From the NCBI GenBank assembly GCA_039707465.1, contig CM077647.1, forward strand, positions 42,903,110-42,967,109: a DNA stretch of 64,000 bases, read 5' to 3'. A model generated the notes under the pieces. The model searched no databases. It had not been told where the DNA came from and saw only the letters and a program-made list of their open reading frames with translations. A program made the translations under genes and the position numbers. This DNA is from Rhabdophis nuchalis. Taxonomy: Eukaryota > Chordata > Lepidosauria > Squamata > Natricidae. Numbering within the stretch: the stretch's first letter is position 1; each line of letters opens with the position of its first letter. This document shows, piece by piece, positions 43,670-54,654 of this stretch.

Positions 43670-45658
43670 TTTTTTTTTTATATTGAAAAAGTTTTATTGG
43701 TTTTACATTTTTTCTGTAGGGTGGGGTAAGGGATACAAAGAAATTTTGAGAGCATTCACGTCAAAGTCGTCGGCCCTTCCGGGACCTCAAAATACATTGA
43801 TAACAATAAAAAAAAACATTTTTCATAACACTACAAAGTGAAAGCAAGTACATATACCTAAATTCTCAGTTCTATGCTGTCAGACATTTACAAAAAATCC
43901 AAATACAAATATTATGCAAAATTAATCAGAAAAATCAAGGCAAAGTTATTTTTTCGATCTAAGTCTCTTGGCAATTGTATCTTCTTTTTCTCCTCCCTGG
44001 CCCCCAGTGGGCGGGGCCGTGGCCCCCTCCGTCCCCCCTGGATCTTCCCCCAGGATAGAGGAATGTTTTTTAAAAAAGGCTTCCGCCTCAGCAACTGTTT
44101 TAATCCTCACTCTTCCTCCTTCCCAGAACACCAGCATCCCTTCGGGTGTCACCCACTTGAACCAAATCCCGTGATCAAACAATGTTTTAGACAAGAAGGA
44201 AAATTTCCTTCTTGCATCTCTAATCTTTCTTGGGATCTGCTTCAAGATAGCAACCTCTTTTTGTTGGTAGATTAATGGACTACCTCTCTGCACTTTCAGG
44301 ATTTCTTCTCTGGTTGACCTTCTAACAAATTTCACATGTATCTCTCTAGGTACTTCATTTATCCTGGCATATGCTGAGTTAATTCTGTAGGCTAGGTCAA
44401 TGTCCCCCCTGATCTCATCCTTAGGTTTATGTAAATAGTCTGCTAAAATTGTGCTCATAAGATCAGGGAGGCATTCACCAGATTCCTCAAAAACATTCTG
44501 AAATCTCAAAAAATATGTCATTCTTTCCATATCAATCCTAGACACATGCCCATTTATTTCCACAACTTCATTAGTAACATTTTTAATCTCTCCCTTAGCC
44601 CCCACCAGCCCCCCTTCCAATTCTTCATTCTTCTGTGTGTTTTCCAGCAGTTGTTTCCGTGTATCCAATAACTCCTTCTTAAAGTTAATATTTTCTGCCC
44701 TCTGGGCCTTAATTTCTTGTACCAAAGTTTGTATAACAGATTCACGAGAAGCCATCCTTTGTTCTAAACTTGCCAGTGCTGTTTCTTGTGCCATGATTAG
44801 TTGTTAAAATCAATGCCACTAAAATGGCGTTTTTTGGGTGGGGCTGGTGAGGCAGATCAGGAGCCAAAAGTTCAGTTCAGGGTTGTAAAGTTGTAAAGTT
44901 CAGGAACCAAGAGAGAAACAATTTTCCAACTCAATAAGTATAATAGCGAAGGTACTCCAGAAAAGAAATCACAAATCCAAAAAGAAAAAAAAATTCTTCA
45001 TTAATATCCAGAGGAAGTCCAAATTGCAAAGAGACGCTGGGAATTTTCCATAAGTGAAATAGTCAGGCAGGGACAAAGAGAAGCCATCTTCCAGCCGCCC
45101 AAGCTCAGAGCCCAGAGGAGAGAGTGGTAAAACAGATTGTTTCAGCCAGACCTAGAGACATTGTTGCAAACAACCGCAGATCACTTTCCCTTGCTACAAA
45201 CAGTCAGGATTAAAGATTTCCGCTTTCTCGCCGCGAGAAGCCATTTCTGAGTGCCGCTTAAGTCCGAGGGGGGTTTTTTAGGAACAAACACCCCCCTCCC
45301 AGTCCTTTCAGCCCGGCTGACAGCAGAAAAAAAAAAGTTTTTAAACACTCACTCTCCCCTCGCAGCTGAAGCCTCGGGAAGCCTTCCGACTCATCCGTTT
45401 AGCCCTCTTCATGATTGCGAATGGCGCCGTCTTCCTTTGGCGAAGGGAGAACCCCCCGCAGCATGTTCTCCTTCACCTAAGCCGAGGACAAGGGTCGCTT
45501 CCCCCACCGCCATGGGGGGGAGCGTCCCAGGCGAGCCGGCTTTACGGGAGACCCCCAAAAAAGGGGCGTCTCGCCCCCGTGGGGGGGGCAGAAAAAGCAA
45601 CAAAACGGCGAGCGAGCGCTAGGCTCGCCCGTCGCCGCTGGAGCCGGAACCGGAAGTC
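43670..45658 (-). mobile_element. ORF1-only L1-like (HAL1-like) element, copy 2 (intact ORF)
   Basis: About 1,989 bp, flanked by the 17-bp direct repeat cttagtaaatggagttt (43653-43669 and 45659-45675, the T-rich edge is ambiguous). On the minus strand: GC-rich 5' end with many CpG (45658-45360), 5'UTR, ORF1-like gene (44794-43946), 3'UTR of about 275 bp, AATAAA near 43695, A-rich tail. It closely follows copy 1 in sequence and length. There is no ORF2 and no space for one. Complete ends and an unbroken ORF suggest recent mobilisation. Confidence 0.9.
43946..44794 (-). CDS. L1-type ORF1 protein, intact (282 aa)
   Basis: Predicted domains: coiled coil at about 1-85 (LASLEQRMASRESVIQTLVQEI and onward, with heptad spacing), RRM-like domain at about 92-185 (TYFLRFQNVFEE; RGDIDLAYRINSAYARINE; VPREIHVKFVRRSTREEIL), C-terminal domain at about 195-255 (RKFSFLSKTLFDHGIWFKW, PEGMLVFWEGGRVRIKT), and a Gly-rich tail ending in KRLRSKK, possibly a nuclear localisation or RNA-binding patch. 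Layout is that of L1 ORF1p, an RNA chaperone that forms trimers and coats its RNA. The start at 44794 follows an A/C-rich leader (aatcATGGC, good Kozak context). In this element it is the only gene, so the protein might help the RNA to capture ORF2p from another LINE. Confidence 0.85.
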   Translation of the reverse strand: MAQETALASLEQRMASRESVIQTLVQEIKAQRAENINFKKELLDTRKQLLENTQKNEELEGGLVGAKGEIKNVTNEVVEINGHVSRIDMERMTYFLRFQNVFEESGECLPDLMSTILADYLHKPKDEIRGDIDLAYRINSAYARINEVPREIHVKFVRRSTREEILKVQRGSPLIYQQKEVAILKQIPRKIRDARRKFSFLSKTLFDHGIWFKWVTPEGMLVFWEGGRVRIKTVAEAEAFFKKHSSILGEDPGGTEGATAPPTGGQGGEKEDTIAKRLRSKK

Positions 45659-45675
45659 CTTAGTAAATGGAGTTT

Positions 45676-47520
45676 GATGCGTCAGTAGTGTCCATGAATT
45701 TCTAGTAATATATATAGTGGCATTCAAATCTGAAGAATAATGAATAAACCAGGATTGCTTTTGAAGTGGAGATTTGCCTAATATAACCTCCTATGAAGGA
45801 CATTTGAATAAGTCTTGGCCATCATACTGCATCTAAATGTGACAAAATGACTTTTTCAAGGGTTGTGAATGAAGGAATTGTATAATATGAATGCAAACAA
45901 AGTAATGGCCTGATGGCCAATCAAGCTAGACGGAGTTTGCACAAGAAGGATAGATTAGCTCAGGAAATGCAACAGTATTATGAACATACAGTACCTGCTT
46001 AGTTGAGGGCAAAGGAAGGTAGCATAGGCTGCATTTTTGTACATGGAAATACATTTTGTTAAATTCATTAAAAATAATTCATTTTGAATTTTATTACAAA
46101 ACATATCCCTACTTTTCTAAACATATTTCAAATCCTTCCAGGTTTTCAAGACTTATCTAAAACCATAGGGTAAGTATCCCAAAAGCACTCACACTGAGCA
46201 TGCTGTCTTTGGGGACAAGCTGTAACTCTATGAAAGTGTTGAGATGTCTACCTACTCTAAATTAGAGATGGAAATCTAATTTAGCTTTTGTGGGATTGAA
46301 GTGCTATCTAAAGTAGAGATTCCAAAGAAAATACGATTTGTAAGAATTCAATAGGCAGGAACATTTATGGTGTCAAAAAAATGGAATTGGAACCAAGAGG
46401 ATCAAAGCTCTGTCCCCTTATTATCTGCAATGACTCATATAAAAAGGAACAGGATTTCAGTTGTGTAGTTGTGATCACCAACTTTTTAAAGTCTCCTCAT
46501 GGATATTCCTGTTGATTGAAGCACCACAAAAGAATTTTGTTTGTATTCTGAACAATATTTTATTTTATGCCACTTTAAGTACCATGTCATTTGCTAATTT
46601 GTTTCTATAGATAAGACTTATAAAAAAAGGGGGATCTTTTTTAATCTGATTTTCATTTACTAAGATCTCTAGGAAGAGCTGCGTGAACAAATTTGAAATG
46701 AGACTGGAATGAGACTTTGGAATGAGAATGAGGCTTAGGAATCAGAAATGGGAAATTTGCAGCCCTGGAAATGGTTTGAATTTTGTTAGCCAAAATGGAA
46801 TACTGAGTTTCCAATTGCTTCAAGTATGGAATGACTTAGAAGTTATCTGTCTAAGGAGCAATATGAAGAAATCTTGTGGATATAGGGGAAAAGAGTGCAC
46901 ACAGTGTAGAATGATGTCATAGGATTTGTACCTGATTACATTGGCATGTTTCAGTCAATTAAGGCAATAAAATCACAAAGAAAAAAGTTAGTGATTTCAT
47001 AATGACATTTATTGAAATACCTGACATATATTTACTTAAAAATAACATAGTATAATAGTCTGGATGTTCTCTTCAAACAACCAGTGTGTTTGTGTGTATG
47101 TTCTAAAATGAGTATTCTTTCAACAATATATAGTAAAAATCTAAATTATGATGTGTTAATATATTTGTTTATTCTAGAACAATTTATCTGAAATCTCACC
47201 CATCCTGTTCTTACGAGCACTGTATTATGTTATAATATTGGAATTAGGTACACCAGATACAATTTAACCATCTATTTTTTCCAGGAAAAACAGAAAATCC
47301 ACAATAATTTAGAAAGAACTTCACATTCTCCTTGCTTATTTTAGGATGTACACAATTATAGTAATGAATGCCAAGTGGGAAATTCACATTAACGTTCACA
47401 TCCCATCATATGCTTCGTCATGATTTTGTGACAAATTCTTATGCAAGTTATGAGCTATTTCTAAATACATTTTAAAAAGATCTTTCAAAATCTGTGGGCA
47501 GAGAAATTGGGAAACTATAG
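45676..47520. other. AT-rich intergenic DNA
   Basis: No gene or repeat recognised in about 1.8 kb. Confidence 0.4.
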
Positions 47521-47825
47521 GTACTGTAGTTCCCGATTTATGATGGCCATAATTGAGCTCAAAATTTCTGTTGCTAAGTGAATTTTGCTCCATTTTAAGA
47601 TCTTTCTTGCCACATTTGTTAAGTGAATCACAACAGATGATCATATGATCCTGACATACTGCAACCATCATAAATATGAGTCAGTTGCCAAATATTTGAA
47701 TTTTGATCACATTATCATGGGGATGCCGCAATAGTCACAAGTATGTAAAACTATTGTAAGTCACTTCTTCAGTATTGTTATAACTTCAAGCAATCACTAA
47801 ATGAACATAAGTTGAGCACTATATG
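47521..47825 (+). mobile_element. 'gtagtcctcgacttac' TIR element, second copy
   Basis: Blocks shared with 16302-16618: tgagctcaaaatttctgttgc, cacatttgttaagtgaatca, catcataaatatgagtca, ttgccaaatatttgaatttt and a degraded right end. The left terminus reads ctgtagttcccgatttatga. Non-coding relic. Confidence 0.75.
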
Positions 47826-47943
47826 CATTTCACTGATTTTTTCCATCTGAATTAATAATTAGCTGATATTTCTCACCATTGCTGGTAGCATAAATCTTTT
47901 ATCTTTTTTCCGTCCTTCTTTTCCTGTAATGTAATTCTGTCTA
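47826..47943. other. AT-rich DNA
   Basis: Nothing recognised. Confidence 0.3.
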
Positions 47944-48050
47944 ATGAACATAAATTTGGGCAAATTCAGGGAGATAGTAGAGAACTGCCGTGCTATGGTC
48001 CATGGAGTTGTGAAAAGTCAGACATAAGTTAGCAACTGAACAACAACTGC
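47944..48050 (+). mobile_element. BovB (RTE) LINE 3' end
   Basis: The order of blocks matches the BovB 3' end: gggcaaattcagggagatag, gtgctatggtccatggagtt, gaaaagtcagacataagtta, gcaactgaacaacaac. Only about 105 bp remain, so it has no coding function. The Sauria SINE at 42570 belongs to the group thought to use BovB enzymes. Confidence 0.85.
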
Positions 48051-49094
48051 TGTTTTGCTATCATTTTGTACACTAGATGACACAGGGGCATTCTGAATGA
48101 AATGTAACAAGTTACATTTCTACAAACATGTGCATTCATGTAACTATACAAATGGAAAATATGTATATGAATGGGAGACAAATAACCCAAAAGGAAAAAT
48201 CTCTGAATTTTTCAGACAATAAATAAATAAATAGACATTTTGGCTGTGATATAGTAGCAGATTTTACTGACTCATACATTTTTAATCATTACTGCCAAAA
48301 CATAGTACACCTTATGCTGCCTTCTGAGTGCATATAGTTGGAAGAATAATAATAATCTAAATGAAAAGTTACAGAAAATTTGAAATGAAATCTATCTACT
48401 GTTCAAAACATTTTCCCTGGAAACCCATTTAACCCATTGAATATTTTGTTTTCAAACAATTATTTTATAACAATGTATTTGACGTTTTGGCACTATAGAG
48501 GCTATGTAACTCCTTTCCCTACTTCCTTGGCAGAAATATGATCTTGCTTATCTCACTCTGTGTGTTGGTGGCTAAGGAAGCATTCAGATACATTGCTCCT
48601 TTTCAGTCTGCATTTAATCATATGTATTGTATACATGTTTCTGAATAACTGAGATACACCAAGATCCATACACATGATTATTTAATGTATGAATTTATAT
48701 ATTTACTCTAATTTGCTCTCACTTAAAAACAGAGCTCTCTCTTCCCAAATGTGTACAACCCCTTAAAAGTGTAATTTCTCTGTCTTTTCCCCAATTTTCC
48801 AAATATTTAAAAAGCACATATATTTTAGTAATAAGTGAAAAATACTCTTATTGTCCAAGCCACTTCCCTCTTCTCTATCAACTCCTCAACTGTTTCAGGT
48901 CATAAATATTATGGCTGTGTCCCTGAGTCAGCAGAAAACTCTTAAGGCATGAAATTTCCTGTCTCTGTTTTTGATTCCTATCTTGGTTCTGTTGCCTGTG
49001 TTTCAACTCATGGCAAACATTTGACTTCCCTTTTAAATAATGGGTGAGAAAGTCCAATACATTTTATGTATCTTGTGGCTGTTCTTGGATAATT
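48051..49094. other. AT-rich intergenic DNA
   Basis: Nothing recognised. Confidence 0.4.
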
Positions 49095-49490
49095 TTTTAT
49101 TTATAAATTAAATTTATAAGCCATCCATCTCACTATCCTGAGTGACTCTGGGTGACCTACAATAGCATAGAAGTATAAATATAAAAGCATTAAAAGCAAC
49201 AAAATTAATATAAAGAAACAATTAAATAATACATTAAAATCCAGAGCATGAATGGTAGAGTGGTAGACTGTCTTGCACTCAATCAGCCATCTCCAGTCTA
49301 GCATGACGCCAACAGGGGCCTAATCAATAAAGCCATATTTTAAAGTTTTTCCAAAAGGCCAGAAGGGAAAAGGCAGATCTCACCTCCCTTGTCTTCTGGA
49401 ACATCTGGCAGGTGTTCCAGAGGGCATGGGTCACAGCAGAGAAAGGTTTGATTCCTTGATTCCACCAACCAAAATTTCTTATCCAGTAAT
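49095..49490 (-). mobile_element. Old L2-like LINE 3' end
   Basis: Minus strand: 3'UTR with the inverse of 'cctgagtgactctgggtgac' and the C-terminal codons (HALWNTCQMFQKTRE..., corresponding to the ALWNDLP block). More diverged than the other L2 ends. Confidence 0.6.
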
Positions 49491-49499
49491 GTCTGAAGA

Positions 49500-50336
49500 A
49501 GGCTTCTTCTGATGCTAATGCCCTAGAATATAGGCTCAACATCCAGATGGATCTTGACAGACTTGAACACTGGGCCCTATCTAACAAAATGAAATTCAAT
49601 GGAGAATTTCAAAGTCCTGCACTTAGGCAAGAAAAACCAAAAGTACACATATAGACTGGGTGAAACCAGGCTTAATAGCAGTAACTGTGAGAGGGATCAT
49701 GGAGTTTTAGTGGTCAACCAGTTAAATATGAGTTAGTAGTGTGCAGTGGCAGCCAAAAACGTCAACAACAAAAGGATATAATCAAGATCAAGTGAGATAC
49801 TAATACCACTCTATAAAGCCTTAGTAAGTCCACATCTAGAATACTGCATCCAGTTTTGGTCACCACACTATAAAAATATGTTGAGACTCTAGAAAAAGTG
49901 CAGAGAAGAGCAACCAGGATGATTAGGGGACTGCAGACTAAAACATATGAAGAACAATTACAGGAACTGGGCATGGCTGGTCTAGTGAAGAGAAAAACCA
50001 AGGGAGACATGATAGCAGTCTTCCAATATTTGAGGGGCTGCCACAGAGAGGAAGAGATCAAGCTATTTTCCAAAGCACCTGTAGGCCAGGCAAAGAATAA
50101 TAGATGGAAACTTAACAAGGAGAGATTTAACCTGGAAATGACAAATTTTCTGAAAGTGAGAACAATCAACCAGCGGAACAGCTTGCCTTTGGAAGTCTTG
50201 GGAGCTTCATCACTGGAGGTTTTCAAGAAGAGGTTGGGCTGTCATTTTTCAAAAATGGTGTAGGGTCTCCTGCTTATGTGTGGGGGTAGGACTAGATGAC
50301 TACAAGGTCCTTTACAACTCTGTTACTCTGTTAATC
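49500..50336 (+). mobile_element. CR1 LINE 3' fragment
   Basis: Contains CR1 ORF2 thumb and C-terminal sequence (gcatctagaatactgcatcc; open frame 49898-50263 with MQRRATRMIRGLQTKTYEEQL, GDMIAVFQYLRGC, NSLPLEVLG) and a CR1 3' end at about 50265-50336. Several shifts; inactive. Confidence 0.85.
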
Positions 50337-50362
50337 TGATGGTGCATAGAGTTGGGCCAATC

Positions 50363-50672
50363 CAGTGATGGGTTCCATATCCCATTGCAACCGGTACGAT
50401 TCAATGGGGCCAAGCATTCACCATATACATGTGTGCAGCATGTGCGCAGTGTATGCATGGTTACTTATTGCCCACGACAGTCCGTGATGCCCCGTGACAC
50501 TCCAGTTGCTTGGCAGAGCATAGTGCAGGGGCTGTACGCTCCATGTGCAAAAGCCCCAATTGACTCAAATAGGGCAGGTGGACTCTCTAGAACACCATAC
50601 CAGAACAGTACTTGGTGCTCCCAGCAGGTACCAGTATCCCATATCGGGTGTACTAGTGGTATTCCACCACTG
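50363..50672. mobile_element. Non-autonomous hAT-like element, 310 bp, perfect 8-bp TSD
   Basis: Left end CAGTGATGGGTTCC, right end GGTATTCCACCACTG. Perfect octamers GGCCAATC flank it at 50355-50362 and 50673-50680. It carries scrambled ccggtacgattc-like and gtgcgcagtg pieces also seen in the copies at 17266 and 57810. The open frames crossing it have no domain. Confidence 0.88.
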
Positions 50673-50680
50673 GGCCAATC

Positions 50681-53574
50681 CCATTGAAATTAGAGGTTCC
50701 TCAGTGTTGAAACAACATATCCCTTTAATTCATATGCAGCTAAAAACCATGTAAAGTCATTTCAATCAAAAACAAGCAAAGAGATAAAAGAAATATCCTG
50801 GAGAGAAACTAGAAAAAAAGATGTTCAGTTTGTGGAAGATACTGACATTTAACTACTAGTTTCATTATCTCTAAAGGTTTTGAAAACACATTTGTCATTA
50901 TTCTTGATGTATTACATGTATGATTAATCTCTTACTTTATTACACCTATATATTCTTTTTTTGGTTATTTTCTTTTTTAGTATCTAGCACTACAATAGTA
51001 TGAAGCATAGGATAATTGGCCTTATCTCTTTAGGCCAAGCAAATCATAGCTTTATAGTAGCTCATGCAGCTACTGAATGTCAGGTTCATCCCATGGTATT
51101 TACAATTAAAAAGATTTAATAGCAGAACACAGCTTGAATTTCTTGAGAGCTAATACTGACTATATGATAAAAATTCTGATCTGGTGTTAGCAAACTTCTA
51201 GCTATCATGTGAGTGTCTTTTTTCTGAGGGCCACAGTCATTGAAAAAGTTTATTTGACTAAGGTATGGATTTATAATTTCACTGGGTAACTCAGTAGCAG
51301 AGCAAATGTTTGGTATGGAAAAGGTTTAAACCTTGACAGGTCTAGACTGGATTGGAAAAGAAGCCTACAAATGTAATTTCAGTATATATTAAATTAAATA
51401 GAAGAATTATAAGCTTCCATTTCCGTGTTCCACTCAGAACTATAGTGATTTGGATGGATTGAGGTGATGCCTTTTCCCTGAAGCAGTGTCACTTTATCAG
51501 ACCTAGGAGATGAGCCCCCTTTGTGCCTGTATTGCTCCCCCCGAGAGGCAAAAGTCCCAACTCTACTAAGATTTCATAGACCTTTGAAAAATCTAGCTCT
51601 CCTCCTACTGCATTGGGTCAGGATGTTCTGTGCTGTTAGGAAAAGATGTGGTTTGTAGCTTTGGTTTTGTGTGTATATAGGTTGTGGTTTTTATAATGGT
51701 TTAAAAATTTTAAATATTCAGAATATAGATTATAAGTTGGATTGTCTTATAAATTTAAATGATCAGACCAGACATGTAGACTAGACCAGTATGGCTATTC
51801 TCTGTGCATTGTTTATGTGCTTACACTTTTATCAAATGTTCACTATAATGTATAATCATTGTGACTGGAACATGGCTTTTATATGGCCCTAAGAACTCTT
51901 TATTATATTTTTCTATTACCTCATCCTATCATTGGCAAAACCCTGGCAATTTCTACATATTTCTTCAAATATTTATTTATGGGTTGAAAAGATCTCACTT
52001 AATCAGGTTACAAAAGGCAAACATTAGAATGACAACTTGCCAACAGAATGAAACTTCCAAAGCTGCCAAACTAGTTTACAAAATATTTGTGAAATAGGGA
52101 AGGATTATGAAGTTCAAGACAAGCACCCTGCTTAAAGCATGACATAATGGGCGATCAAGATGCTATAGCCATATCCCCTTGTTTTTGCTATTAATGGTTT
52201 TAAAGATTGCCTCAGGCTTCACACTTAAATACTAAATAACTCACTTAAGTGTCAGGCCTTCCTTTCAGTTGCCTGTTGTGCTGCACTTTATTTTATTAAC
52301 TCAAGGAAAATCAGACTATGTAAAAATACTTAATGCTTCTGGGAATTCTAAAAATCATCAAGAATCTACGTAGGGGATGGCCATTAAAAAGACAACCCCA
52401 GGCTAATGTGCATATTCAGGTTTCCAAGGCAACCTGCTACTGAAAATTTATATTCAGTTAAGCAGAGTAGAAGACTTACCCTCTAATCACAGCACATGTA
52501 ATGGGAATAAGTACTAAGGATCTCAAACAACCAAGTCTAATTTGAATAACTGCAGACACTACCACTTGTAGAAAGGCTTTGGTGGTTTTAAGGAGACCCA
52601 TAAATCATAGTTTATGAGTAAGCCAGGAATTCATGGCTTCAGCTAAAACTGAGAAAACCAAACCATAGTTTTGTGTACAGAGTTAATCCAATCAACCTTT
52701 CCCCCTGGAAGGTCAATTGAAATTGGGATTATGAGCAAATTAAATAAGGACTCCTTCTAATCTGCACATAGAAATGATTAACTATATTTTGCACATTAGT
52801 TATTTTTGTCAAGTAAGTAGATGCTAATGTACACCTTGTTTCAGTCTTGATTAAGTTTGAAAAATTGAGTCTACATATATTAACAGAGTGTTGTATAAGG
52901 CTCAGATATTACCCAAGTGAAGCAACTGGGCAGATTTTAAATATTTTTATAGTCATGAAATTCATTCCAAATTCTTGCTTAGAGGACAGATCTCAACAGA
53001 AGGGTGAGAGGTCATAGGACTGAGGACTGCATGAGTAGTGGAAGAAAAGTTATATACCTATCACATATATACAAAGACTGAGAATAACTGCTATAAATAT
53101 ACAGAGTATAAACAAAAATTAATGATATGCTATTACAAATCAGCTCCAACAACAAAAGGCTATATTAAAAGAATGAACCAATTCTTGAAAGAACACAATC
53201 CCAAATCATAAATAAACTAGCGCACATATTAAAAGATGCCAATACTGTAATATAAAATATAAGTGTCAAGTCACTACAAGAAATAAATCAATTCAATTAC
53301 AGTACAACTGCACTTATTATATTATACCTTGGATGCCAAATTATGAACGAAGATAAAAAACTAAACATTATATCACCAAAATGGAAGGTCAGGTTGGAAA
53401 ACAAAAAGAATGGTAAGATCAGTTATAAGCAGACTAGAACAGATAAAGGAATAAAAATCAAAGAAGACCAAAAAAATCTGATCAAGAAATATCTCTTAGA
53501 AACTAGGAAGATTGAGAAAGCTCTCTTTGCTTTTTCAACTTTTTTATTCTCTTAATTTTTAACATTGTTTCAAA
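50681..53574. other. 2.9 kb of AT-rich DNA, nothing recognised
   Basis: No gene or repeat recognised. The Lys-rich frame 53343-53555 has no identifiable domain. Confidence 0.4.
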
Positions 53575-53670
53575 TTTTGTTTACAGCTTTGTTTTTAATT
53601 AAGTTTTTATACCATTGTATGCTTTTATTTGTAAACTGCCCAGAGTCATTCTAATAGGGCAAGGAAGGAA
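53575..53670 (+). mobile_element. Possible L2-like 3'UTR fragment
   Basis: The stretch tttgtaaactgcccagagtc, then aatagggcaaggaagg resembles the conserved 3' end of L2-type LINEs. Short and diverged. Confidence 0.4.
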
Positions 53671-54654
53671 GGTTTATCATGATCACTGCAAGTTTCCCAC
53701 AAAGAAATTCAATGGGGAAGACATTAAGAAGCCTGAATTCAATCCCGTTCCCACTGATTTTTGCTTTTGTCTATAGTTACACTGAAACAATGACCCAAAA
53801 GGGTATATGTTATCTATAATACTCTTATAAATTCAGTGTCTACTGCCTTGGATCAATACATTAAACTTACTGATAGGAACATACAGTTACAGTAAACTAG
53901 TAGAAATGATAGTCACAAAGTTGATTTTTATTGGCAATGTTGCAGGTTTTTTAGAAATAAGTTTTCCTTTGTGCAATTTCTCTTCTTTCAATTTTGGGTG
54001 AAAGTATCAGGGGGAAAAATGCAGAAGAACAGACTTTCACACTAAATCTTGGCAGTTCTGCTTCAAGACCCATCTGTCCTATTTTCGTATCCATGAAAAT
54101 AAAATTATCCTGAGCTGATTTCAAATTCTTTGGCAAAGATTCAGGGGTTGCCTTTGGGAAGGCTGTAGTCCAAGCTTTTTCATCCATCAATTTTTATATT
54201 TAGTTGGGGGAGGGAAGATCAAAATATATCAGAAGAACAATTGTAAAAATGAATGCTAATCCTCTGATTTTAAGGGGAAACACATAATTTCACACCCTCT
54301 GGTCACTTGCACTTTAGCATTAAACCTAATTGGACTCAGTCTCAGGGGGGAAAAGAACTGTCTTCTAGAAATGATCTAATCAATGTTGGAAAGAATTATC
54401 AAAATGAAATTTTTATTAGTCTTTTCTCAATTGAATAATTTCTATGTTTGTTCATTGGCATATGTGTTTCTACATAGCAATTTACTTTTGCACCAAAGAC
54501 AGCAGTACTGTTCAAAAACTACTTATCTTTTTATAGAAAGTAGGACAGAGGCAGAAGAAAACATGGCATTAAATGTACCCCTCTATCCCCAAGGGCACAG
54601 AGTTACAGTCAAATGTTTAGCTGTTGTAAATGCCTAGTTTATTTCCAGTCAGTT
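53671..54654. other. AT-rich DNA
   Basis: Nothing recognised. Confidence 0.35.
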
